Shown one piece after another: positions 1-6,108 of a stretch of DNA of 11,544 nucleotides; the stretch's first letter is position 1, and every line of letters starts with the position of its first letter. The translations under genes were made by a program, and so were the position numbers. Source of the DNA: Bacteroidales bacterium. GTDB taxonomy: Bacteria > Bacteroidota > Bacteroidia > Bacteroidales > WCHB1-69. The stretch spans positions 1 to 11,544 of the forward strand of contig JAEERB010000072.1 of NCBI GenBank assembly GCA_016285615.1, in the 5' to 3' direction. The notes below the pieces were generated by a model that saw only the letters and a list, made by a program, of their open reading frames with translations, was not told the origin of the DNA and did not search any database.

Positions 1-304
1 CTCAACTGACTGTCATTCTTACGTAGGTACATCTCATAAAAATGGGTTCAATTCTATTCCCCTTCCCAAAGGGAATAATCTTATTCAAATTCATAGCCAT
101 TCAAATCCATCAAACAGGCTTAGTTCTGGTTTTGAAGGGAGTGATGTTGATATGATGTACAAAAATCCTGGAACGTTTAAGGTTTATGAAGCCTTCAATA
201 AGAGCTATATATCCATTGACCCAACAAATTTATCAATAAAACGCGAATTGTCCCATAATCTTCTAAAAAGTTTTTCTATTTTGAAAAGAATCATCCCATT
301 ATGA
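1..304 (+). CDS. Rhs-associated effector, C-terminal fragment with JAB/JAMM-like metalloprotease motif (5' truncated)
   Basis: The window opens inside this gene; the last 100 residues are visible, in the frame starting at base 2, with the TGA at 302-304. The motif IHSHS gives the paired metal-binding His (fragment residues 31 and 33). SDVD follows (S47, D50), matching the SxxD half of the JAMM signature (HxH...SxxD), although the spacing is longer than usual. The final part, with YEAFNKSYISID followed by a short tail, fits the closing strands of a JAB domain. The glutamate expected upstream is outside the window. JAB domains are Zn-dependent isopeptidases or proteases and are known as toxin tips of polymorphic toxins. 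The next gene starts inside the stop (ATGA, 301-304), the translationally coupled layout of an effector and its immunity gene. No Rhs core is visible, so the link to Rhs is inferred from the three following cassettes. Confidence 0.6.
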   Translation, partial: STDCHSYVGTSHKNGFNSIPLPKGNNLIQIHSHSNPSNRLSSGFEGSDVDMMYKNPGTFKVYEAFNKSYISIDPTNLSIKRELSHNLLKSFSILKRIIPL

Positions 305-885
305 AATTATTATATTGTAAAATACTAATCATAATTATATTCGCCAAATTCGTTCTTGTTAACAACAATTTATATGCTAATTTAGGGGATTCGGCAAAAG
401 TCCACCTGGTTTCTTTCGGCAATAATCAAGTGAGAAAGTTGTTTAAAAACATTTGCGATGAAAACAACAGCTATCCCAATTGTTTTGATGATTTCATCAT
501 CTATGGTTTTAAGCAAGACAGCAATGAGTATTTAACTGTTTTTTTTAATGACAGATGGCTATTGCCCTATGTAAAGAAGTCTATAGAATACGATTTGGGA
601 AACTGTGTGAAAATACAGGGTTATATGCGGTATAAAAAGCACAACTGCTTGTTTTACGTCTTGCCGGTTTATTTTCGCAAAAAGAAAAGGCGAGTGGTTC
701 TACCTGATTACATATACAAATTGGATAGTAAAACGGTGGACTATATTACAAAAGACTTTCCTGACATTGATTCGGTATCTACAAACATAGATTACAAAAG
801 TATAACATACAGATATTCAAACGGAAAGTTCGTTTATCAGAGGGAAACTATTATTAATGGCTCAATTAAGTATTATGATCTATGA
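301..885 (+). CDS. Exported candidate immunity protein for the upstream JAB-like effector
   Basis: 194 residues, with no family I recognise. The N-terminus is a Lys followed by a strongly hydrophobic stretch (about residues 8-20), with a possible signal peptidase I site after NLYA (residue 26), so the protein is probably periplasmic or membrane-anchored. The rest is a soluble mix of strands and helices, rich in Tyr, Asn and Lys. A NEYLTVFFND segment (75-84) and a basic patch FRKKKRR (125-131) stand out. The ATG shares four bases with the stop of the preceding effector, so it is probably translationally coupled to it. Its 3' end overlaps the start of the next rhs-tip gene by 11 or 29 bases, depending on that gene's start. 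The immunity role is inferred from position, size and pairing, not from a recognised domain. Confidence 0.6.
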   Translation: MKLLYCKILIIIIFAKFVLVNNNLYANLGDSAKVHLVSFGNNQVRKLFKNICDENNSYPNCFDDFIIYGFKQDSNEYLTVFFNDRWLLPYVKKSIEYDLGNCVKIQGYMRYKKHNCLFYVLPVYFRKKKRRVVLPDYIYKLDSKTVDYITKDFPDIDSVSTNIDYKSITYRYSNGKFVYQRETIINGSIKYYDL

Positions 886-1729
886 GTTCACCTTTATACC
901 AACTTCCTATAGTGCCCGCTATACCTTCTCCGGGAAGGAACGAGATGAGGAAACTGGCTATTCATATTTTGGCGCAAGATATTATAATTCAGACTATTCC
1001 ATTTGGCTGTCTGTTGACCCACTTTCTGATAAAACACCTTTCGTTTCCCCATACGCTTATTGCATCAACAATCCGATAAAAATCATTGACCCCAACGGGG
1101 AGGAAGGTATTGTCGTTTCAGGTTCGCCAGGCAATCATAGCAATAAAAGACATTTTCTAGAAAATGGATTGGATAGAGCTTTAAAATCAAAATCCCACTT
1201 TCAGAGAAAAGGAGAAAGCACAACATGGCTTATTTACAATGATAAAGAGAAGGGTTATTCGAGCGATTTAATCAATGAATATAGTAACAAAGCCAAAGAA
1301 AAAGGAATTAGTGTTAAAGTTATATCTGATGTCGACGAAATTATTAATTATGTAAATAATAAAAATGGGGATGGCTCGAGAGAGAGAGATAAAATCACTA
1401 GTTTTTATTATGTAGGACATTCTACCCCTGGTGATTTATGTGTTGGCTATGGCGGTTCAGAACAGAATTTTGACCCAAGTGATTTTAAAGCAAGTGCATT
1501 TAGCAGCGGAACATATGTTGATGTGGTTGGAGGGTGTAGAACTGCTGTGGATTGGGGACTTCCGATTTTCGATACGAGTATTATTGCACAATTTTCAAGA
1601 AAATTAGATAAAAAATCTGAGATTCATGGTTCTAATGTTAGAGTGCAATATAGTGGGGGGGTGATGACAAATGCTCAATTACTCGCACCAAATCAAGGGA
1701 AAGAGATAGTAATATATGGACGCAGATGA
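857..1729 (+). CDS. Orphan Rhs tip with putative caspase-like cysteine peptidase toxin domain
   Basis: 290 residues. Residues 17-83 are the Bacteroidetes Rhs core end: ARYTFSGKERDEETGY, FGARYYN, SVDPLSD and DPNGEE. The aspartates of the two DP motifs (D54, D78) correspond to the self-cleaving DPxG pair of full Rhs proteins. Residues 84-290 are the variable toxin. Within it, a predicted strand ends in VGHSTPG (H188) and a second ends in VVGGCRTA (C227), about 39 residues apart. This resembles the His/Cys dyad layout of clan CD (caspase/CHAT-like) peptidases. That reading is mine, and I cannot exclude an unrelated fold. At 290 residues it is far shorter than a full rhs gene (usually well over 1000 codons), has no signal peptide, and has no obvious RBS or promoter, so it looks like a stored, silent tip. 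ATG 875 is an in-frame alternative start. The stop overlaps the next gene by four bases. Confidence 0.7.
   Translation: MAQLSIMIYEFTFIPTSYSARYTFSGKERDEETGYSYFGARYYNSDYSIWLSVDPLSDKTPFVSPYAYCINNPIKIIDPNGEEGIVVSGSPGNHSNKRHFLENGLDRALKSKSHFQRKGESTTWLIYNDKEKGYSSDLINEYSNKAKEKGISVKVISDVDEIINYVNNKNGDGSRERDKITSFYYVGHSTPGDLCVGYGGSEQNFDPSDFKASAFSSGTYVDVVGGCRTAVDWGLPIFDTSIIAQFSRKLDKKSEIHGSNVRVQYSGGVMTNAQLLAPNQGKEIVIYGRR
903..1104 (+). repeat. Rhs core direct repeat, copy 1
   Basis: About 200 bp of conserved core DNA, from CTTCCTATAGTGCCCGC to the codons for DPNGEE. It recurs at 2302-2504 and 3950-4230. Similarity starts abruptly 18 bp after the stop of the preceding immunity gene and ends where the toxin domain begins. 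The copies are therefore recombination-sized homology blocks bounding each effector/immunity module. Confidence 0.85.
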
Positions 1730-2256
1730 AAAAGAAGTTTTTTATTGTTATATCTATGCTAATGGTGTTGGCTGCGCTTTGCGTGATTAGTAATGGATTC
1801 CCTATCATTATCAACAACAATAAAGAAGTGTTTCCTGATATTATGGAAGATAGCATCGTTAATCCACTGGGTGGATTAGATTTAGCAAATGGAAATAATG
1901 AAATTATATTGATTTTCAATGATAATGATTGGCTCTATTTACCTAATAGTATTCCCAAAAGAAAAGTGCTCACTTGTTCCAATAATGAAATATTACGAAT
2001 TATTCAAAATAAATTTGAGTTTAGACGTTTGAATGCTGATATCTCAACAGTATCAAGTGAGATTATTGTTGTCAATAACAATCATATTGTTCTTAAGACA
2101 GGTTTTGCTATTGATTCTGACAAGGTTGTTATCCAAAATGAAAAGACAGGTTGCCTTTGTTCATTACGGCCTTATGAGCTATGTGAATTATTTTCTTCTT
2201 TTCAACCATGCGACAAAGTGGTTCTTCTGATAAATAATATTCAGCCTTTTAATTAA
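1726..2256 (+). CDS. Exported or membrane-anchored candidate immunity protein
   Basis: 176 residues, no recognised family. The ATG lies within the stop of the upstream rhs tip (ATGA, 1726-1729), giving tight coupling with the putative cysteine-peptidase effector. MKKK is followed by an uninterrupted hydrophobic segment (about residues 5-21) that would act as a signal peptide or a single membrane anchor. The Cys at 19 is preceded by LAAL, a poor lipobox, so lipidation is doubtful. The remainder is strand-rich, with NEIILIFND (58-66) resembling a segment of the protein encoded at 301-885. The immunity function is inferred from pairing. Export implies that the partner toxin is met in the envelope. 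Confidence 0.6.
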   Translation: MKKKFFIVISMLMVLAALCVISNGFPIIINNNKEVFPDIMEDSIVNPLGGLDLANGNNEIILIFNDNDWLYLPNSIPKRKVLTCSNNEILRIIQNKFEFRRLNADISTVSSEIIVVNNNHIVLKTGFAIDSDKVVIQNEKTGCLCSLRPYELCELFSSFQPCDKVVLLINNIQPFN

Positions 2257-2267
2257 TAAGTATTGAT

Positions 2268-3098
2268 ATGTGTCGCAATGTCCTTTCCCCTTACCCGCCA
2301 CCTTCCTATAGTGCCCGCTATACTTTCTCCGGCAAGGAACGAGACGAAGAAACAGGATACAGCTATTTCGGCGCAAGATATTATAACTCAAGTTATTCTA
2401 TCTGGATGAGTGTTGACCCGATGAGCGACAAGTATCCATCAATTTCTCCTTATGTGTATTGTGGGAATAATCCGGTGAAGTTAGTGGATGCGAATGGGGA
2501 AGAATGGGAGATTAATGAAGCAGGATACATAAGAGAGGTTGGGGACAGAAATAATCTAAAATTATATGCGGTTAAAGGATATAGCCAAGATGATTTCGGA
2601 AAAAGAAAAACAGTTGGATATGGAAAAAAACGACAAGAAATTTTCGTAGATGTTGATGAAGATATCATGAAATTAAATACAACTAGTGATGCTAATGGAA
2701 GAATCGAATCAACAGAATTGAATGTGTCGGGAAAGAATATAATGGCACAGAATCTATTTAGATTTATGTCTAAAAACACTGATGTTGAATGGAGTTATTG
2801 GGGAGGCAATATCAATGATGAGAGTGTTTCATACCTTTCTTCAAACCATAGTTATAATAAGGATAAGTTTAGTCCAGTGCAAGCAACGAGTTTTATGAAT
2901 AATAAAGGAACTTTATCATTTTTCTTTCACTCACATCCCAGGAAGGAACCATTAGGCGCTTTTACAAATCTCATTGACAGAAACTTTCAAGAAATGTGTA
3001 ATAATAATAATCCTAATGTGATTTTTGGCATAATGCACAGGGGGAAACTCTTTGATATGAATGTTTTTAAGATGGACTGGAGTGGTTTTCGGCGATAA
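2268..3098 (+). CDS. Orphan Rhs tip with JAB-like metalloprotease toxin domain
   Basis: 276 residues. Residues 13-79 are Rhs core, nearly identical to the previous copy through FGARYYNS. The second DPNG motif has become DANG (D74-G77), which keeps the aspartate. Residues 80-276 are the toxin. VEWSYWGG (E174) is followed about 47 residues later by FFFHSHP (H221, H223), the Glu and HxH of a JAMM site. The SxxD element appears as NLID (N234, D237), so the usual Ser is replaced. The order of a Glu before the HxH and the C-terminal position match the 'JAB-like toxin' families described for polymorphic toxins. The gene begins 11 bp after the previous immunity stop, and I saw no clear RBS or TAnnTTTG box ahead of it. 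The next gene's ATG is 10 bp after its stop. Confidence 0.75.
   Translation: MCRNVLSPYPPPSYSARYTFSGKERDEETGYSYFGARYYNSSYSIWMSVDPMSDKYPSISPYVYCGNNPVKLVDANGEEWEINEAGYIREVGDRNNLKLYAVKGYSQDDFGKRKTVGYGKKRQEIFVDVDEDIMKLNTTSDANGRIESTELNVSGKNIMAQNLFRFMSKNTDVEWSYWGGNINDESVSYLSSNHSYNKDKFSPVQATSFMNNKGTLSFFFHSHPRKEPLGAFTNLIDRNFQEMCNNNNPNVIFGIMHRGKLFDMNVFKMDWSGFRR
2302..2504 (+). repeat. Rhs core direct repeat, copy 2
   Basis: Same block as at 903-1104, with the shared left edge CTTCCTATAGTGCCCGC. It encodes the same core peptide with few substitutions (IWMSVDPMSDKYPSIS; VDANGEE). The left edge lies 46 bp after the preceding immunity stop. Confidence 0.85.
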
Positions 3099-3108
3099 AA
3101 AAAATATT

Positions 3109-3861
3109 ATGAAAAATAAAGTGTTTTATATAGCTATTCTTATCGTGAGCATATCGCTTACACTATATTCTTGCTATACTAACGATCCTTTTACTCAAAA
3201 AAATTTACGGCGTATAGCATGTGATTCATTGCAACATGATACTATAATTGCTGTAAATAAAGTGAAGATAGTGGATGATAATTTGTATAGTCTTTTCGAT
3301 TCTATCATTGATATTAAAAATACGTGCGTTTATAAAAACGAAAATGTTTGGTTTGATGTATTTATATCACAACATGACAGCAATAGAACATATATATTCT
3401 TGACTGGATTTCAACATGATGAGAGGTATAGCAACACCAGTATTTTTGATCTTGATATTCAAGGAATTCTACGATATCGCGATTATCTGTTCGTTTTTTC
3501 TACAAATGCAATGGATTCAACTACAATGTGCACTACTAAATTTTATACCCAAAGTAGTGAAATAGATTCTATAAAGATACCGTTTGTAAATAAAACACTA
3601 TTCACAGCATATCTGAAAGAAGTCAGTTTCTATCATGAAATGAACATCTGGTATGATTTTCTGTATGATGGACAAAAATATATTCCCCATAATAAGAATT
3701 GTCATTGCATTAGATACTTTCCAATTTTCTATCGTAAGAAAAAAAATGATACTATATTATCTATTGCAAACAAATTCAATGTTTCACCAGATATGATATT
3801 ATATTTAAATCGTTTTCAAAATCCTTCTGATTCATTAAAGAAAAAAATTCAAATTCAATAA
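3109..3861 (+). CDS. Candidate immunity lipoprotein with C-terminal LysM-like domain
   Basis: 250 residues from ATG 3109. I prefer this start to an in-frame ATG at 3061 because it begins exactly at a signal peptide: MKNK, a hydrophobic run, then LYSC with Cys22 as a plausible lipidation site. Starting at 3061 would place 16 polar residues ahead of it and overlap the toxin by 38 bp. The central part is unrecognised. The last 38 residues (213-250) read as a LysM fold: DTILSIANKFNVSPDMI followed by LNRFQNPSDSLKKKI, with the DT..SIA opening, the N/V-S turn and the closing basic strand typical of LysM. LysM binds N-acetylglucosamine glycans such as peptidoglycan. A lipoprotein with a LysM would be held between outer membrane and cell wall. 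The immunity role is inferred from its place 10 bp after the JAB-like effector. Confidence 0.65.
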   Translation: MKNKVFYIAILIVSISLTLYSCYTNDPFTQKNLRRIACDSLQHDTIIAVNKVKIVDDNLYSLFDSIIDIKNTCVYKNENVWFDVFISQHDSNRTYIFLTGFQHDERYSNTSIFDLDIQGILRYRDYLFVFSTNAMDSTTMCTTKFYTQSSEIDSIKIPFVNKTLFTAYLKEVSFYHEMNIWYDFLYDGQKYIPHNKNCHCIRYFPIFYRKKKNDTILSIANKFNVSPDMILYLNRFQNPSDSLKKKIQIQ

Positions 3862-3912
3862 CCTTGGAATACTGATTATCTGTTTTTCCAAAGAAACATT
3901 CTAAACAACAAA

Positions 3913-4824
3913 GTGCCAACTAATTCACACACAATGCTTTACGCCGCCATTTCCCATGGTGCCCGCTATACCTTCTCCGGCAAGGAGCGAGACGAGGAAA
4001 CTGGGTATTCTATTACCTCGCTACGCTCGGTTTCCTCCTTGCGGCTCGGCAAAAGCAAACAAGCTTGCTTCTGCTCTCGCCCGCTGCGTCGGTTTGGCGC
4101 AAGATACTATAACTCAGCATATTCCATCTGGCTCTCCGTTGACCCGATGAGTGAAAAGTATCCGAGTTTGAGTCCGTATGCGTATTGCGGGAATAATCCG
4201 GTGAAGTTGGTGGATCCGAATGGGGCGGAGATAGGAAATTATTATGATATATCTGGACATTTAATGGGAAGTGATGGTAATGAAGATGGTAAAATTTATC
4301 TTGTTAGTAATCAGGAAAGTGTTTCTACGGATGAGAAGGGACAAATTATTGTAAATAATTATGGGGATGTTCATCAACTTCCAGATATAGCATCAAGAGG
4401 TCAGATTCTCGACATACTTCAAAACAATGATTCAGAAGACCCGAATTCCGAGTCAGGAGGCTGTTATGGCTCAGGATGGAACATAGAAAAGCAACAATAT
4501 GAATCACCTTGCGTGATGTGGGGAGAAACAAAACATTATGATAGTCCTTGCAAGACCAGTGAAATGGGATATACTCAAGTAAATGTTCCTTGTTTTATCG
4601 TCCTCTTCGACTTCCATTCTCATGGAAGCGGAGAATGTTCGATAGGCTCTGATATTATATCTTGGACTCAAACACCATCTCCTAAAGACAGAGCCAATGC
4701 AGGTGTACGTTCTGGAGGTAGAACTTTTGCCGCTTTTGGAATGAGTTCTCAAAAAGTATATTTTTACAACGAAAATGGGACATACGCAACGTGGAGTTTC
4801 GACCAATTTCGTAACAACAATTGA
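3913..4824 (+). CDS. Orphan Rhs tip with JAB/JAMM-like metalloprotease toxin; core interrupted by an in-frame insert
   Basis: 303 residues from GTG 3913; ATG 3934 is an in-frame alternative. Residues 17-105 are Rhs core, interrupted at residues 34-60 by a foreign Ser/Arg/Leu-rich stretch (SLRSVSSLRLGKSK...) that is absent from the other copies. It keeps the frame but replaces the Tyr of GYSYFGARYY. The toxin follows (106-303). GNYYDISG opens a domain family I associate with Bacteroidetes Rhs tips. CVMWGE (E205) may be the JAMM Glu. DFHSHGSG supplies H235 and H237, and TPSPKDR supplies SxxD (S256, D259). The C-terminus has KVYFYNENG. This is the most complete JAMM signature of the three full-length tips. 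The DPNG aspartate is kept, and the next gene starts four bases after the stop. Whether a core with a 27-residue insert still folds is doubtful. Confidence 0.75.
   Translation: MPTNSHTMLYAAISHGARYTFSGKERDEETGYSITSLRSVSSLRLGKSKQACFCSRPLRRFGARYYNSAYSIWLSVDPMSEKYPSLSPYAYCGNNPVKLVDPNGAEIGNYYDISGHLMGSDGNEDGKIYLVSNQESVSTDEKGQIIVNNYGDVHQLPDIASRGQILDILQNNDSEDPNSESGGCYGSGWNIEKQQYESPCVMWGETKHYDSPCKTSEMGYTQVNVPCFIVLFDFHSHGSGECSIGSDIISWTQTPSPKDRANAGVRSGGRTFAAFGMSSQKVYFYNENGTYATWSFDQFRNNN
3950..4230 (+). repeat. Rhs core direct repeat, copy 3 (interrupted)
   Basis: Third copy of the core block, recognisable from GTGCCCGCTATACC at about 3959 through GTGGATCCGAATGGGG. It is longer than the others by a net 78 bp because of the insert at 4012-4092. 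The left edge is more diverged (CATGGTGCCC instead of TATAGTGCCC). Confidence 0.8.
4012..4092 (+). repeat. REP/MITE-like palindromic insert inside the third Rhs core copy
   Basis: An 81-bp GC-rich stretch splits the otherwise conserved core and replaces one Tyr codon, a net gain of 26 codons. It contains a hairpin: GCAAAAGCAA (4049-4058) and TTGCTTCTGC (4065-4074) are inverted with one mismatch around a 6-nt loop, and the outer flanks (GCGGCTCG / TCTCGCCCGC) extend it imperfectly. It has no stop codon in the coding frame. It resembles small palindromic repeats dispersed in genomes, but a second copy is not present in this window. Confidence 0.55.
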
Positions 4825-4828
4825 TAAT

Positions 4829-5728
4829 ATGAAAAGTTTTTTTCACATTTTTTCGGTAATATTGCTTTGTCTCTTTAACAATTCAGTTTGTTGGGCACAA
4901 AAAGACGAGCCCTCATACGACTTGGATGATGTTATGCGCGAAATACTTGACACGCGTATAGAAATACTTATAGATACTACTTATTTCAACCAGCAATTAC
5001 CATATTTTGAGAAATTTTATGATTTGCTAAACGATAGTGTAAAATTAGAATTGTTGGAAAAGTCAACAGAAATATGGCACAAAGAAGGAGTGATAGAGAA
5101 TCAAGATTCCATCAAAGGAGAAAAGTTGAACTTCTATATTAAAATTGCATTATATTTTCAATATTTCTACGAGAATAATCATAAAATAACAATCCAAGAA
5201 AGATGGGCTAAAAACATTGGAGATTCTTTACACTTCTTTTTTTATGTTGACAACAATATAATTTCAAGTAAAAAATATAAATTATACTGCTTGACTATAA
5301 GAAAAGACAATAATAAGACAGCTGTTCTCACCTCAAACAAAGGGTGTTCCTCAATTAAAATTCAGACCGACGGTTTTCCTGTTGACTGCATCGTTATCGT
5401 CAAATACAAGCACAAATACATCCCCGCTGACAGACTGGTTTTGCACAATAATCACGGTTTTTTATTTTATTGCAATCTTTATACAAAAAAAATGCTACCT
5501 ATGGTATGCAATCCTGACTTATCTGATAGTGAAATCATAGGATTGGACGCTTTTGTTCGCACTACTGTTGAATATCAAGGTCCTGGAATTGAGACAAAAA
5601 TTCCTATTCAGAATCTGCGAAAGATTTCAAAAGAGAACAAAAGATTAATAAGTCTTGAACTGAGAAACGTTGACTCACAAAGAGACAACAAGGCAAAAAA
5701 AGAGAAAAAAGCAGAAGCTGTATTTTGA
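4829..5728 (+). CDS. Exported candidate immunity protein, probably C-terminally frameshifted
   Basis: 299 residues from ATG 4829. I chose this start because MKSFFHIFSVILL begins a clean signal peptide ending CWA|QKDEP (after residue 23); an upstream in-frame ATG (4775) lies inside the toxin gene. The start is four bases after the stop of the JAMM-type rhs tip, so it is the presumed cognate immunity gene. The secreted part opens with acidic helices (DLDDVMREILDTRIEIL) and continues with strand-rich sequence; no family is recognised. The end looks unnatural: the last residues are a Lys/Glu run from an A-rich tract and then a stop, while the +1 frame continues as a sensible peptide (YFDGFIRLHFQEGYGEDR...) to a TAA at 5808-5810. 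Loss of one A in the A7 run at 5695-5701 would join the two parts. Confidence 0.6.
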   Translation: MKSFFHIFSVILLCLFNNSVCWAQKDEPSYDLDDVMREILDTRIEILIDTTYFNQQLPYFEKFYDLLNDSVKLELLEKSTEIWHKEGVIENQDSIKGEKLNFYIKIALYFQYFYENNHKITIQERWAKNIGDSLHFFFYVDNNIISSKKYKLYCLTIRKDNNKTAVLTSNKGCSSIKIQTDGFPVDCIVIVKYKHKYIPADRLVLHNNHGFLFYCNLYTKKMLPMVCNPDLSDSEIIGLDAFVRTTVEYQGPGIETKIPIQNLRKISKENKRLISLELRNVDSQRDNKAKKEKKAEAVF

Positions 5729-5915
5729 CGGATTTATTCGTCTCCATTTTCAAGAAGGATACGGCGAAGACAGAATCGCTAAAATTTCAATTTTGAAAGT
5801 CATAAATTAAGAGAAAAAACAACCACAGGGGCGGGGCTGTTCGAAAAAATGCCGATTTCCACGTAGCATTGGCAAAGTCTTTATTTTGTATTTTTGCAAC
5901 ATAAATCTACAAAGT
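5729..5915. other. Gap between Rhs array and chromate-transporter unit
   Basis: The first 82 bases carry the apparent out-of-frame C-terminus of the preceding immunity gene (to the TAA at 5808-5810). They are followed by an A-rich stretch, a short G-rich element (CAGGGGCGGGGCTG at about 5826) and the promoter of the next unit. No convincing terminator or RNA gene was seen. Base composition changes across this gap from AT-rich to GC-richer. Confidence 0.45.
5889..5896 (+). promoter_or_regulatory. Bacteroidetes -7 box for the 5916-7235 unit
   Basis: TATTTTTG matches TAnnTTTG and is followed by C. A weak TTG at 5869-5871 could serve the -33 region, though the spacing is slightly short. Transcription would start near 5903, favouring the ATG at 5916 over the one at 5886. 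Confidence 0.5.
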
Positions 5916-6101
5916 ATGGAAACTGCCTTTCGCTACGTACTATTGATGGGAATTCTGATTATTCCTTTATATCTCAGTTCTATCGACAACAAGTTTCCCA
6001 TCATGATGGGAGCCTTCATCGGCGGCACCATCGCCTTCTGGGTAGGCTATTTCATCATCAAACGGAAAAAGAAAAGGCAAGACCCCGACAACAAGAAATA
6101 G
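5916..6101 (+). CDS. Small two-helix membrane protein, unknown function
   Basis: 61 residues from ATG 5916. An in-frame ATG at 5886 lies ahead of the predicted transcription start and is unlikely. Two hydrophobic segments, roughly residues 6-21 and 29-48, are separated by a short polar loop (SSIDNKFP) and followed by a strongly basic tail (KRKKKRQ), which would place the C-terminus in the cytoplasm. It is seven bases upstream of the first chromate-transporter half gene and on the same strand, so the three genes probably form one operon. I do not recognise a family. It could be an accessory subunit of the transporter or simply a co-transcribed membrane protein. Confidence 0.6.
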   Translation: METAFRYVLLMGILIIPLYLSSIDNKFPIMMGAFIGGTIAFWVGYFIIKRKKKRQDPDNKK

Positions 6102-6108
6102 GCTTTCC

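Noticed and set aside
2450..2779. 109-codon minus-strand frame inside the second rhs tip
   Set aside because: No RBS, and hydrophobic Phe/Ser-rich shadow composition. The plus strand carries recognisable Rhs core and JAB motifs.
3061..3108. Upstream in-frame ATG for the LysM-bearing immunity gene
   Set aside because: It would overlap the toxin and place 16 polar residues before the signal peptide; ATG 3109 fits better.
857..4824. CRISPR or transposon explanation for the repeated ~200-bp blocks
   Set aside because: The repeats are long, encode Rhs core in frame, and lack spacers, inverted ends or a transposase.
5826..5850. G-rich element considered as a terminator for the Rhs array
   Set aside because: The arms pair over only about four bases (ACAG/CTGT) and no T-run follows, so a Rho-independent terminator is not supported.
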